Shown in pieces: positions 34,752 to 43,558 of a DNA stretch of 64,000 nt. Source of the stretch: Cyanobium sp. CH-040 (GTDB taxonomy: Bacteria > Cyanobacteriota > Cyanobacteriia > PCC-6307 > Cyanobiaceae); the NCBI RefSeq assembly GCF_024346135.1, contig NZ_JAGQCJ010000008.1:1-64000 (forward strand), read 5' to 3'. Position 1 is the stretch's first letter. Every line of letters starts with the position of its first letter. The position numbers and the translations under genes are program-made. The notes beneath the pieces are model-generated. The model did no database searches. It was not told the origin of the DNA and saw nothing but the letters and a program-made list of their open reading frames with translations.

Positions 34752-35539
34752 CCGGATCTCTGGCCGATCAGCAGCAGCAGCTCCCATGTGACCGGCTCGT
34801 CGGTGGGCCAATGCTGCAGCAGCCGGCGCAGCTGTGGGGCGCTCAGGGGCGGGTGGGGGCTGGTGCCGGCCCCCAGGGCGCGCAGCTGCCGCAGGAAGCG
34901 GTGGCCTCCGCCGTGGCGGCGGCTGAAGCGCAGCCGCTGCTGCCGCCGCACCACCAGCTCACGCCTGGTGACCGCCTCCAGATCCGCCGCCCCGGGCAGC
35001 TCCAGGCCGGTGAACGGCACCCCGGACCGGGCGGCGGCACGGCGCCACTGGGGGAAGCTGGCGGCGGTGGGCACCGCCAGCGCCAGCCAGCCGCCGGGGG
35101 CCAGGTGCCGGCACCAGTGCTCCAGCTGGACCGCCGGCCGGCTGAGCCACTGCAGCGCGAAGCTGGAGCAGAGCAGGGCGGCGCCGCTCAGCTCCGCCGG
35201 CAGTCCCTGCTCCAGGTCCCAGTGCCGGCCTCCCCAGCGCCGCGCGGCAGGGTTGCGGGCCAGCAGCTCGGGGCAGAGGTCGAGTTGCAGCAGGCCCCGC
35301 CCCTCCAGCCAGCTGCAGCCTCTGCCGCTCTGGCTCTGCTGGCTCAGGGCCTGGGCGAGCAGGCCGCTGCCGGCCCCCAGATCGGCGGCCGGGCCCGCCG
35401 GCAGGGGCAGGTCGCGGCAGTGGCGGGCCAGCCGCCAGGCGATGGCGCGCTGCAGGGCGGCGTGGCGCTCGTAGGCGTGGGCCTGCGCGGCGAAGCCGGC
35501 CCGCACCCGGGCGCTTGGAACGCTGGCGCCCGGACTCAT
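34748..35539 (-). CDS. bioC: malonyl-ACP O-methyltransferase BioC
   Basis: A 263-residue class I SAM methyltransferase with AADLGAGSGLLAQAL and the aromatic motif SFALQWLSRP (the WxxxW-like part of BioC). In the BioC route malonyl-ACP is methylated to disguise the free carboxyl, extended to pimeloyl-ACP methyl ester by fatty-acid synthesis, and released by a BioH-type esterase. The esterase is encoded just upstream. The start MSPGASVPSARVRAGFAAQAHAYERHA leaves 5 bases to that gene; a longer start would overlap it. Confidence 0.92.
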   Translation of the reverse strand: MSPGASVPSARVRAGFAAQAHAYERHAALQRAIAWRLARHCRDLPLPAGPAADLGAGSGLLAQALSQQSQSGRGCSWLEGRGLLQLDLCPELLARNPAARRWGGRHWDLEQGLPAELSGAALLCSSFALQWLSRPAVQLEHWCRHLAPGGWLALAVPTAASFPQWRRAAARSGVPFTGLELPGAADLEAVTRRELVVRRQQRLRFSRRHGGGHRFLRQLRALGAGTSPHPPLSAPQLRRLLQHWPTDEPVTWELLLLIGQRSG

Positions 35540-35544
35540 CGCGC

Positions 35545-36231
35545 TCAGAGGTCTTTGATCCACGCCAGCAGGTCGTGCACGACGGGGGTGCCCAGCAGGC
35601 AGTGGCCCGCCGCGGCGTAGTGGATCACGGCCGCGTGAGGGCGTTCCCGGCGCAGCAGCTCCCGGGCCTCGGGAACGACGATGCGATCGGCGCCGGCCTC
35701 CACGATCAGGCAGGGGATGGCGGCGGGCAGGGCCGCCGGCAGCCCCGAGCTGTGCTCCAGCAGCTCCAGATCCTCACGCAGCCGTTGCCGACCCTCGGGC
35801 GCCAGGGGCGCGTCGAGGATCGTCACCGGCAGCTGACTCACCGGCTGGGGGGCCGCCGCCTCGGCGAGAAAGGCCCAGAGCATGGTTTCCGGCTCCGGAC
35901 CCGCCAGCGCCTCGGCCATGCCGGCCAGGGCGGTGCTCAGCCGGCGTCCGCCGGGTCCCGGGGGCACGAAGCGCCCGAAGCTGGCCAGCAGCACCACCGC
36001 ATCGGCCGCCGCCAGCACCTCAGGGGGCAGCAGATGGGGCCCGAGGGAATGGACCAGCAGCACCCGGCGGCTGGCCTGCGGCTGCCACTGGGCCTGTTGG
36101 GCTGGGCTGGGGCCGTAGCCCCGGTCGGGGGCCTGCCACAGCCAGCCCCGCTCCCGGGCAGCCAGCGCGAACGGCTCCCAGCCGCGGCTGTCGCCGGCCC
36201 AGCCGTGCATGGCGAGCAGCTGGGTGGTCAT
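35545..36231 (-). CDS. bioK: pimeloyl-ACP methyl ester esterase, BioK-type
   Basis: A 228-residue alpha/beta hydrolase. The nucleophile elbow is VHSLGPH (Ser about 62), Asp is in VEAGADRIV, and His is in AAAGHCLLG. BioK is the enzyme that replaces BioH in Prochlorococcus/Synechococcus-type cyanobacteria. The assignment rests on the fold plus its place between bioF and bioC. It hydrolyses the methyl ester so that pimeloyl-ACP can be used by BioF. Confidence 0.85.
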   Translation of the reverse strand: MTTQLLAMHGWAGDSRGWEPFALAARERGWLWQAPDRGYGPSPAQQAQWQPQASRRVLLVHSLGPHLLPPEVLAAADAVVLLASFGRFVPPGPGGRRLSTALAGMAEALAGPEPETMLWAFLAEAAAPQPVSQLPVTILDAPLAPEGRQRLREDLELLEHSSGLPAALPAAIPCLIVEAGADRIVVPEARELLRRERPHAAVIHYAAAGHCLLGTPVVHDLLAWIKDL

Positions 36232-36256
36232 GGCGGGTGCGCAGGCGGTGGAACGG

Positions 36257-37483
36257 TCAGGGCCTGCCGAGGGCGCTCAGCAGCCGCTCCAATGTGCCCG
36301 GTGGCAGGTCGGCCCGCAGCACCAGCCGCAGCCGGGCGGTGCCCTCGGGCACGGTGGGCGGCCGGATCGCCACCGCCAGCAGGCCGGCCGCCTCCAGCTG
36401 CGACTGCAGTTCCAGGGCCCGCCCGTCGCTGCCCACCAGCAGCGGCAGGATCGGCCCTTCCCCCGCCGGCCGGGGCCAGCCGGCGGCCTCGAGGCCATCG
36501 CGCCAGCGCCGCGCCCGCTTCAGCAGATCGGGCAGGGCCGGTGTGCTGCCGTCGCCTTCGGCGGCGGCATGGCTTTCCCGCCGCTGGATCAGCCGCAGGG
36601 CCGCGAGGGCGCCGGCGGCCAGCGGTGGCGCCAGGGCGGTGGTGTAGCGGAAGGCGCCGCTGCTCTGCAGGAGCCACTCCATCACCAGCTCGCCGCCGGC
36701 CAGAAACGCCCCGCCGCTGCCGAAGGCCTTGCCGAAGGTGCCGCTGATCAGGGCGATCGAACCGGCGCCGTGTCCCAGCCCCCGCCCGCCGGGACCCAGA
36801 ACCCCCAGGGCATGGGCCTCATCCAGCAGCAGCGCCGCCCCGAAGCGCTCGCAGAGGGCAGCCAGGGCCGGCACGTTGGGGCTGGTGCCCTCCATCGAGA
36901 ACAGGCTCTCGCTGAGCACCAGCAGCCGCTGCTGGGGTCTGGCGCGGCGGGCCTCACTCAGCCGGTGCTCGAGCTGGGCCAGGTCGTTGTGGGCGAAGCG
37001 CCGCAGCCGGGCGCCGCTGGCCGCCACGCCGGTGAGCAGGGAGTGGTGGATCAGCCGGTCGGCGATCACCAGGCTGTGGCGGTCGGCCAGGGCCAGCACT
37101 GCGGCCAGGTTGGCCTGGAAGCCGCTGGGGAACAGCAGCGCTCGCTCGCGCCCCAGCCAGCCCGCCAGCTCCGCCTCCAGTTCCATGTGCACCGGCCGGG
37201 TGCCGGTCACCAGACGGGACCCGCCGGCGCCCACACCGTCACGGGCGGCGGCCGCCTGGGCGGTGGCGACCACCACGGGGTGGCGGCTCAGGCCGAGGTA
37301 GTCGTTGCTGGCGAGGTCGAGGAGGGGGGTGTCTGGCGCTTCCGAAAGTTGTTGGAAGGTTGCCTGCGAGACTGCTCTCATCGGCTGCAACTTGCGGCGG
37401 CGAGCAAGAGTTAAGAGGGTGAGGGGATGTCGGATGTGTCCCTGCCAAGGGGATTTCAGAAAGTGGTCGACGGCGCCAGGCAT
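36257..37483 (-). CDS. bioF: 8-amino-7-oxononanoate synthase
   Basis: About 408 residues; a PLP enzyme condensing pimeloyl-ACP and alanine. Motifs are LDLASNDYLGLSRHP, GAGGSRLVTGT, LLLDEAHALGVLGP and SGTFGKAFGSGGAF, the last carrying the PLP-binding lysine. The open frame extends 28 codons upstream of the chosen ATG (MPGAVDHFLKSPW); those codons lie in the AT-richer junction and look non-coding. It is the first gene of the biotin operon. bioA and bioB are not in this window. Confidence 0.95.
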   Translation of the reverse strand: MPGAVDHFLKSPWQGHIRHPLTLLTLARRRKLQPMRAVSQATFQQLSEAPDTPLLDLASNDYLGLSRHPVVVATAQAAAARDGVGAGGSRLVTGTRPVHMELEAELAGWLGRERALLFPSGFQANLAAVLALADRHSLVIADRLIHHSLLTGVAASGARLRRFAHNDLAQLEHRLSEARRARPQQRLLVLSESLFSMEGTSPNVPALAALCERFGAALLLDEAHALGVLGPGGRGLGHGAGSIALISGTFGKAFGSGGAFLAGGELVMEWLLQSSGAFRYTTALAPPLAAGALAALRLIQRRESHAAAEGDGSTPALPDLLKRARRWRDGLEAAGWPRPAGEGPILPLLVGSDGRALELQSQLEAAGLLAVAIRPPTVPEGTARLRLVLRADLPPGTLERLLSALGRP

Positions 37484-37840
37484 GGTCTGGTTGAGGTGAG
37501 AAAGGTACCGGAAAGGCACCCTTTCTATGGGAGTCTTCTCGACATGGAAATGCTTGCATACATTCACCCAAAGGCGTCGTTTCTCCCTTGTCGATCTTGA
37601 GGGGCTTGCGATCTTCTATGAATCAAGTAATTATTCGTCACCCTTCAAGGCGGGCTTGATTGTGCCTATGCCTTCCAGGGGCGGGCAGGATCACTCTGGC
37701 AGTGCGTTCTCAATGACAACAATCGAAGGCTGTAGGTTTGTCGTCACCGTAGGCTCGTCTCAGCAATGGGCCTGATCGTTTCTCCTAATGCTATTCTGTA
37801 GGTACCAATCACATGGGCATGACTGACCAAGAGGGTTCCT
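37484..37840. other. intergenic junction between the biotin operon and the AT-rich island
   Basis: A 357-base region with a clear drop in GC compared with the biotin genes. It should contain the bioF promoter (leftward) and that of the sulfotransferase gene (rightward), but I cannot name boxes with confidence. No gene, repeat or tRNA remnant is seen. The only ribosome-binding-like site is GAGGG just before 37841. Confidence 0.6.
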
Positions 37841-38638
37841 GTGGGCATGTCTGAAAGCCATGCAGGCGTGGGTCTTGATTTTGTCATCTGCGGCCTTGAG
37901 CATAGTGGCACAACGTTGGCTTCCGATCTGTTTCGACAGGTTCCGGGATGTGACTCGGGTTTTGAGTGTGGCGTTTTACTTTGTGAATCACCACGCGAGT
38001 TCCCTTCCTTGCAGCCGTTTTACAACAACATGATCGTTGGCTGGCAGATTACTGAAAAGGACTTAGAAAGTGCTTGCTCTACAGATAGCTTCACTGGCTT
38101 TTATGACTGTCTCTATAATTCGTCAGGTCTCTTCCGGGACAATAAGCCTAGCATACGATTCGACAAAACACCTCGTTACATCGTCAATCTTCCCGCAATC
38201 TGTGACACACTTGATGTTCCCTTTGTGGTAATGATTAAAGACCCTAGATCTTTGCTTTGGTCGGACTTTCGTCGCTCTAAGAGACCCCTTGAAGAGATTC
38301 ATTTATGGTATGAGGAGTGGGCACCTGCCAAGCTTGGTTATATGGAGAAAGCCTATAAAGGTTATTTGGAAGCTTGGCAGAGTGATCAGTGTATCGTTAT
38401 TAGGCTTGAAGACCTGTGCCTCAGGGCTAGAGAGACTTTTGAATCAATGTTTGCACATGTTAACATCGAGCCTCGAGTTAATTATATGTGCATAAGAGAT
38501 AAGCGGTATCTCAATACCGTCGGCAAAAGTATTAGTGTATCTGTGGCTGTTGAGCACCTGCTTGGGCTCCCTCCGGAGATTCAACAAAGGGTACAAACTG
38601 ACTTTGGCCACCTTGATCGCTGGTTTTATGATTTCTAA
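37841..38638 (+). CDS. sulfotransferase-family protein
   Basis: A 265-residue protein. FVICGLEHSGTTLASDLF (about residues 14-31) is the 5'-phosphosulfate-binding loop of PAPS-dependent sulfotransferases (P-loop-like, here with GLEHSGTT). VVMIKDPRSLLWSDF is the 3'-phosphate-binding segment with conserved Arg and Ser. The enzyme would move sulfate from PAPS to a sugar or lipid acceptor; the acceptor is unknown. The start is a GTG with an AGAGGG site 8 bases upstream; an ATG two codons on is equally possible. It opens the AT-rich island. Confidence 0.82.
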   Translation: MGMSESHAGVGLDFVICGLEHSGTTLASDLFRQVPGCDSGFECGVLLCESPREFPSLQPFYNNMIVGWQITEKDLESACSTDSFTGFYDCLYNSSGLFRDNKPSIRFDKTPRYIVNLPAICDTLDVPFVVMIKDPRSLLWSDFRRSKRPLEEIHLWYEEWAPAKLGYMEKAYKGYLEAWQSDQCIVIRLEDLCLRARETFESMFAHVNIEPRVNYMCIRDKRYLNTVGKSISVSVAVEHLLGLPPEIQQRVQTDFGHLDRWFYDF

Positions 38639-38666
38639 GTGACTATTCGAACTGTATTCAATCACT

Positions 38667-39803
38667 ATGTCTTTTGCCTGCATTGACATGACACAAGAGG
38701 GGCATGAGCAAGAAGCGGCGCAATCGCATTGTGCCGTGATTCAACTTGAAGGTGTTCATGAAGAAGTTATACCCTCTCTTGTGTTGGCACTGAATGCCTG
38801 CGGCTATAAGCCAGACGTCTACGTCAATAAACGTTGCAAACAGCAAAGGGGAGATATCTTCAAGAGGCTAAAGACCCCATTGGACTGTACTATTCGCTAT
38901 GTCTCCATTACAGAGCCTCAACATTGGAAGAATCTGGCGAGAAAAATAAAATCATCTGGCTACAACTTTATTGTGTTGTCTACGTATCAGCATGAAAGTA
39001 TCGCCAAGTGGACCGCGGCTATTGACCTGCCAATCATTGGTCTAGTCCATAATGTAGAGCTCTTTCTTAGATCTCCTTCTTGTCTTTCGTCTTTTCAGGC
39101 AAAGCAAGCTCAGGTTCTTCTTTTGGCTCCGCATGTTGCAGCATTCCTGAATCAGCATATAGGCTTAGAGTTGGTTGATAGGACAGGGGTTGTTGAATCA
39201 GTTTATTGGGGCGAAAATGCTACTATTAGATCTAAGACCCAATCTGAAGAAGGTAGACGTGTTGCCATACCTGGTGGTGTTAACTTTAACGTACGAGCAT
39301 TCAGAGAGCTAGTAACCTGCCTTGATTCATACCGTGATTTCCCAATCAGATTCTGGTTTCAGATACTCGGAGGCGGACCGGACCGAGAGTCCCTTGAAAA
39401 GCTTATTCTGGAGAACGACCTGTGTGATTTTTTCAGATTTTCAAAACTAGGTACTACAGGTAGAGTCCGCTACAAAACCTATATCAAAGATCTGAGAAAA
39501 TCAGATATTGTGCTTCCTTTGGTTCCCCTCGCGAATATCCCTTATCGTGAGCACAAGATCACATCAGCAATCCCTACAGCTGTGGGATTTGGTGTGCCAC
39601 TCATGGTGGACCGATGGACTGCTCGCATCTATAGAGTCCCCGCAATCGAGACAGATGAAACTGTCTCTGCTGCGTTGAAAGCCATAGTTGAAACCAGCAA
39701 TGATGATTTAAAATTCTACAAGAATGAAATTCTGGAGTATAGAAAAATAATTCTTCGCAAGAATGCTTCTGAGATGGGAAGGCTTGTTGGGCAGATCGCC
39801 TAA
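38667..39803 (+). CDS. putative GT4-like glycosyltransferase
   Basis: A 378-residue protein. The second half, VAIPGGVNFNVRAFRELVTCL, FWFQILGGGPDRESLEKLI and LRKSDIVLPLVPL, has the strand-loop order of GT-B glycosyltransferases (donor-binding domain). The first half has weak similarity to anything I recognise. It starts 28 bases after the sulfotransferase, so the two likely act on the same glycan. The family call is inferred; the substrate is unknown. Confidence 0.58.
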   Translation: MSFACIDMTQEGHEQEAAQSHCAVIQLEGVHEEVIPSLVLALNACGYKPDVYVNKRCKQQRGDIFKRLKTPLDCTIRYVSITEPQHWKNLARKIKSSGYNFIVLSTYQHESIAKWTAAIDLPIIGLVHNVELFLRSPSCLSSFQAKQAQVLLLAPHVAAFLNQHIGLELVDRTGVVESVYWGENATIRSKTQSEEGRRVAIPGGVNFNVRAFRELVTCLDSYRDFPIRFWFQILGGGPDRESLEKLILENDLCDFFRFSKLGTTGRVRYKTYIKDLRKSDIVLPLVPLANIPYREHKITSAIPTAVGFGVPLMVDRWTARIYRVPAIETDETVSAALKAIVETSNDDLKFYKNEILEYRKIILRKNASEMGRLVGQIA

Positions 39804-40274
39804 GAATTGATATTAACTAATCTGCCCTTGGGAACCTTCTTAAGTTCAGCATGCACTACCCTGGACCTCGGATATACGTTGAGAGAATGTCGCTATAGTT
39901 CAATCAGGTACTTCTTGCATCAAGAGTCTTGCCGGGTTCCGCCTAAATCCCAGGATAGGCTGTATTGATGGCTGCGGCGTACAATAAGAGCTTTACTGGC
40001 TAATCTAGCTCTCGATATTCTTCGTTATGAGCATAGATAGGCTCCGATGGCATGGAATAATTGTAAGTATCGAAAAGCCAAGAAGAAGTTGCCCGAACTC
40101 TTTGGGATGAGATTATGAAATGTATTGTGCGTCAAGATGCTAGATAGACAGGGTGGCTATATCTGCTAATCTCAGGAAAAGTCCGAATGTAGTCTTTGTG
40201 CCAAGAACTGACTGATGAGATGTCGTCTAGATGAGAACTCATGTCTTCTTCCGCTGTGAACACGACTAGGCACC
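39804..40274. other. 471-base AT-rich gap, no gene recognised
   Basis: The two flanking genes end toward each other here. No frame longer than about 30 codons looks coding on either strand, no clear hairpin with a T-run is seen, and no tRNA or CRISPR structure is present. Length and composition fit decayed accessory DNA. Confidence 0.6.
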
Positions 40275-41081
40275 CTAGGTTCTAATGCCGACGGTCTCAT
40301 CTTTGAAGTGCGCACGTCGCCCTGAATCCTCAAACTTCTCAACTGCTAGCAAAAAAGAATTGACTAAGTTCTCGCTATAGTGAGCTTTTATGATCCGACT
40401 ATAGTCATTGATCTGACTCTCCGTAAGGCGAGTGACATTAGTCCAAGGCATCAGCAAGGCATCGGCTAGAGCGCTTTCAACTTCCGATACAGGCATCCCC
40501 TCCAGTCTTAATGCACCAATATCGTCCTGACTGCTTCGCAGTCTGAGCCGAGACGGAAACTGGTCAAAAAGATACTTTGGACCAATGCCAATAACTGGGT
40601 TTTGCTTCTTGAATAAATCTAAATCATCAAGGATCACAAGCTTGCCCGATACGAGATATGGAAAAACTGCAATTAAATCTAGAGTCGGCCATGGATGCTG
40701 ATGATTTGCGTCGATGAAGCACATTTCAAAGCGATGCCCAATATCAGGAACATCCTTGGAGGTGGTAAAGGGCTTGAAGTCGACATGGACTTCGCCGCCA
40801 TCGTATATATCTCGAATCAGAAAACCATTGGGTTTGGTTGGGTCCCCGAAAAATGAATTATCATGGTCAATGGTTATGAGATGTCTCCCATTGTGATCAG
40901 ACATGAAATTAGCAATAAACCCTCCACTTAGGTCGGATGCGGTCCCGACTTCAAGAAAAAGGGAGGGACTGTATGTGGCGACCAGGTCCTGAATGAAAAC
41001 TAAATCGTCAATGCTTGCCGAGCCCCAACCTTTCCTCCAGTGCTGACGAAAAGTCGATGCAATTTCAGCTTTGGCTAGCAT
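40275..41081 (-). CDS. class I SAM-dependent methyltransferase-like protein
   Basis: A 268-residue protein. LFLEVGTASDLSGGFIANF is the SAM-binding motif I region. MCFIDANHQHPWPTLDLIAVFPYL and GKLVILDDLDLF follow as in the Methyltransf_24/cephalosporin-hydroxylase-like group, where DGxHxY-type residues bind metal or substrate. Similar enzymes methylate sugars in surface glycans. It stands alone on the minus strand within the island. Confidence 0.72.
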   Translation of the reverse strand: MLAKAEIASTFRQHWRKGWGSASIDDLVFIQDLVATYSPSLFLEVGTASDLSGGFIANFMSDHNGRHLITIDHDNSFFGDPTKPNGFLIRDIYDGGEVHVDFKPFTTSKDVPDIGHRFEMCFIDANHQHPWPTLDLIAVFPYLVSGKLVILDDLDLFKKQNPVIGIGPKYLFDQFPSRLRLRSSQDDIGALRLEGMPVSEVESALADALLMPWTNVTRLTESQINDYSRIIKAHYSENLVNSFLLAVEKFEDSGRRAHFKDETVGIRT

Positions 41082-41202
41082 TTTCTTTTGATCAGCTCGC
41101 GCAATCTTAAGCCAAGACAGTCTTCTTCGCCTAGGGGAAACCTAGAACCCCCCGCTTGATCACGGGATATAAGCGCTGTGATGATAGGCCCGGACTAGGG
41201 TG

Positions 41203-41396
41203 ATGACCCGCAAGCAGTTGGAGTTCGGCGATGACGAGCAGACCAGTGCCAAGACAGACCAGTGCCAAGCAGCGCACCAAGCGTGAGAACTGTCGGACCG
41301 AAATGGAGCCTGCTGAAACTTTGAATCAGTCCTGCGCCTGGAAAGCAGGCCGCACAGTGACATGCATCCCTTTGTCGCTCCAGGCCTAATGAGAGT
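41203..41396 (+). pseudogene. IS5-type transposase start, broken
   Basis: The frame MTRKQLEFGDDEQTSAK followed by QRTKRENCRTEME resembles the N-terminus of IS5-group transposases (MxxKQLxFxDxE...KRxTRRExFLxEMD). The two parts are in different frames because a 16-base tandem duplication (41241-41256 and 41257-41272, 14 bases identical) inserts one extra frame step. Frame 3 then runs to a stop at about 41390. The transposase body is absent. No inverted repeats were found, so it is a dead fragment. Confidence 0.5.
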
Positions 41397-41810
41397 GGGT
41401 GGTCATGCATGAGCCGCCTCCAGGCCCGTACACCCCTGGAGATCCTCCAGCAATGGAAAGCGCCCTGACCACCCACCAGCTCTCAGAGAAACTGAACCAG
41501 TCATGGGGGTCACGGTACTCTGGTGGTGCGGTGGGTTCATCCGCCATCTTACATTGAGGAGAGTGATTCTTACTGGACAGCCTCGCTATAGCGACACATT
41601 GCTCATCACCTCAGGCCCCATCGTGACCAGAAAGGGAAGACAACAACTTTCCTGAGGGAGAGGGGCATGAAGGTATGCTGAGCGGGCTCAGTATTCCTTC
41701 TTCTTAGATATCAGTCGACCTGCTTGGTTGGTAAAATGATTGCAAATCGTATTCCCCGATCAATGTTGTCTGGCCTCGCCGCTTAGGCGTGCAGTAGCTT
41801 AGGCGTAGCG
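41397..41810. other. non-coding stretch with a short direct repeat
   Basis: No gene recognised. A 10-base direct repeat GCTTAGGCGT occurs at 41781-41790 and 41797-41806, ending 4 bases before the next ATG, where a ribosome-binding site would be expected. The rest looks like decayed sequence. Confidence 0.5.
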
Positions 41811-42557
41811 ATGACACGATTACTCGCTCTAAATGAACTCGATTCGTTCAAACAAGTCAACGGGTGGATGCACTCCAGCGTTCCATGCGCAGTAGATGCT
41901 TGGGCGGATTATTATATTAACGAGCTTAAGGAGAATTTTTCTTCTACTCTTGAAATTGGCGCTCACCATGGTAAGCTCTTTCTTGTTTTAGAGGCGGTCA
42001 CTCCTCTGCCCATTGAATGCTACGCATACGATCTCTTTGAGGATCTGCAGAGCCTGAACATTGATTCTTCCGGGAAAGGAAGCAAAGTCAACTTCATTGA
42101 GAATGTATCCTCCATAGCCAAAGGGCCTGACCGCTTAATTCCTATCCATGGAGATAGCTTTTCAATTCGCCACTCCCAATTGCCTCATCGATATAGCCTC
42201 CTATCGATTGACGGCAGCCACACCCGGGAGCATACTTGTTTTGACCTTCAATATGCTAACGACACTATCTCGCCGGGCGGCCTAATCATATTGGATGACT
42301 TCACCAATCCCCATTGGCTCGGAGTTATGGAAGACACTCTTGATTTCCTTGATAATTCAAATCGCAGGATCAAGCCCATTTTGGCGGGCTACAACAAGTT
42401 GTTTTTTACAACAATCTCTCAAGCGAGTACAACCCTCAAGGCGATAGACTCAAGGATTCCTCAGCATCTCAACAGACTTTCAACGCTCAAGGGTCATGTA
42501 GTTAGATGTGCTTTCTCACCAGGTCATTCAGCGATCTGCAGCCGCTTGAGCGACTGA
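41811..42557 (+). CDS. SAM-dependent methyltransferase with IS-altered C-terminus
   Basis: A 248-residue methyltransferase-like protein: STLEIGAHHGKLFLVLEAV is the SAM-binding loop region, and LLSIDGSHTREHTCFDLQYA and GGLIILDDFTNPHWLG are the later motifs of the Methyltransf_24 group. An IS481 element entered at codon 233. The first 232 codons are native and the last 16 (CAFSPGHSAICSRLSD) are read from the IS end. Removing the IS and one copy of the target duplication gives VRGLGKVPLA and a stop at 43585, i.e. 240 residues. The catalytic part is untouched, so the product may still work. Its stop lies inside the IS, antisense to the transposase 3' end. Confidence 0.75.
   Translation: MTRLLALNELDSFKQVNGWMHSSVPCAVDAWADYYINELKENFSSTLEIGAHHGKLFLVLEAVTPLPIECYAYDLFEDLQSLNIDSSGKGSKVNFIENVSSIAKGPDRLIPIHGDSFSIRHSQLPHRYSLLSIDGSHTREHTCFDLQYANDTISPGGLIILDDFTNPHWLGVMEDTLDFLDNSNRRIKPILAGYNKLFFTTISQASTTLKAIDSRIPQHLNRLSTLKGHVVRCAFSPGHSAICSRLSD
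42501..42506. repeat. target-site duplication, left copy
   Basis: GTTAGA directly before the left end of the IS; the identical hexamer follows the right end at 43553-43558. Confidence 0.88.
42507..42532 (+). repeat. IS481 left inverted repeat
   Basis: Shares TGTG, CACCAGGT and TTCAGC, in the same spacing, with the reverse complement of the right end. Confidence 0.85.
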
Positions 42558-43462
42558 CGGGGCGTGATGCCTCCCAGGGCCATGTGGCACCTGCGACCGT
42601 TATAGATCCCGAGATACCGGCTCAGCCACTGGTTGCGCTCCTCGGAGGTCTGGAAGGGCATGCCGTAGGCCCATTCCTCCAGCAGGGTGCGGATGAATCG
42701 CTCCGCCTTGCCATTGGTGCGGGGTGTGTACGGCCTGGTGCGGATCGGCTTGAGCTCCAGGGCCTTGCAGGCTTTTCGCCAGTCGCCGGATCGGTAGGCC
42801 GAACCGTTGTCCGAGAGGATCCGCTTGCAGGTGATGCCCTGATCGGAGAACCAGCCCACTGCCCGGGCCAGGAAGCCCACGGTGGTGGCCTTCTTCTCGT
42901 CGGGGAGCACCTCGACGTAGGCCAGCCAGGTGGCGTCATCAATGGCCACGTGGGCCTTCTCATAGCCGGCACCACGGGAGGAGCCCAGCCGCCGATCGCC
43001 GGTGATCCGGTGCCCCACCTGGCGGAACCGCGCCAGCTGTTTGGTGTCGACGTGGATCATCTCGCCGGGCCGCTGCCACTGGTAGCGGCGCACCGGTGGC
43101 CTGGGCTCCAGGTTCCGGAGACGGCCCAGGCCGAGCGCCTTGAGCACCCTGCCCACGGTGGAGAGGGGCGCCTGCAGCGACCGGGCGATGCGGCGCAGGG
43201 TGCAGCGCTGGTGCCGTAGGTCCACAGCGTGCGGCAGTTGCTGCGGATCGAGCGTCCGCCGTTGGCTGCGGCGGACGCTCCGTCGATCCGCCAGTGCCGC
43301 TGGACCGCCTTCACGGAACCGGCCCAACCACTTGTAGGCGGTGCGGAGGCTGATTCCCGCAGCGGCAGCAAGGGCCTTGAGCGGCACGCCCTCATCGAGG
43401 TGCCGACGTATCAGGCGTTGTCGACTGATCAGTGTCAGTCGCGCATTGGGGTGGCTATGCAT
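42524..43462 (-). CDS. IS481-family transposase
   Basis: A 312-residue DDE transposase. The N-terminal helix-turn-helix region (LKALAAAAGISLRTAYKWLGRFREGG) binds the IS ends. The integrase catalytic core shows Asp139 (MIHVDTKQL), Asp218 (ILSDNGSAYRS) and Glu254 (NGKAERFIRTL). The frame is complete from ATG to stop with no disruption, so the element is probably active. The last 34 bases overlap the end of the methyltransferase reading frame on the other strand. Confidence 0.95.
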   Translation of the reverse strand: MHSHPNARLTLISRQRLIRRHLDEGVPLKALAAAAGISLRTAYKWLGRFREGGPAALADRRSVRRSQRRTLDPQQLPHAVDLRHQRCTLRRIARSLQAPLSTVGRVLKALGLGRLRNLEPRPPVRRYQWQRPGEMIHVDTKQLARFRQVGHRITGDRRLGSSRGAGYEKAHVAIDDATWLAYVEVLPDEKKATTVGFLARAVGWFSDQGITCKRILSDNGSAYRSGDWRKACKALELKPIRTRPYTPRTNGKAERFIRTLLEEWAYGMPFQTSEERNQWLSRYLGIYNGRRCHMALGGITPRQSLKRLQIAE

Positions 43463-43526
43463 GGGGGGTGAGGTCTTGGGACGGGCGGTGACACCCCGAC
43501 CCTGGCGACCTCACACCCCCTTGTCA

Positions 43527-43552
43527 GCTGAACAACCTGGTGGGACTACACA
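43527..43552 (-). repeat. IS481 right inverted repeat
   Basis: Partner of the left end; differs at six positions from it. Confidence 0.85.
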
Positions 43553-43558
43553 GTTAGA
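43553..43558. repeat. target-site duplication, right copy
   Basis: GTTAGA, identical to the hexamer before the left end. Confidence 0.88.

Larger units (their letters stand above)
42507..43552. mobile_element. IS481-family insertion sequence, intact
   Basis: A 1046-base element. Its ends form 26-base imperfect inverted repeats (20 of 26 matching) that begin TGTG. It is flanked by a 6-base duplication GTTAGA. It contains one complete transposase gene on the minus strand. Its GC content is much higher than the flanking island and similar to the core genome, consistent with transposition from elsewhere in a GC-rich genome. Intact ends, gene and target duplication indicate a recent insertion. 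Confidence 0.93.

Noticed and set aside
37527-37775. 82-codon plus-strand frame before the sulfotransferase
   Set aside because: No family resemblance, overlaps the region upstream of bioF, no ribosome-binding site.
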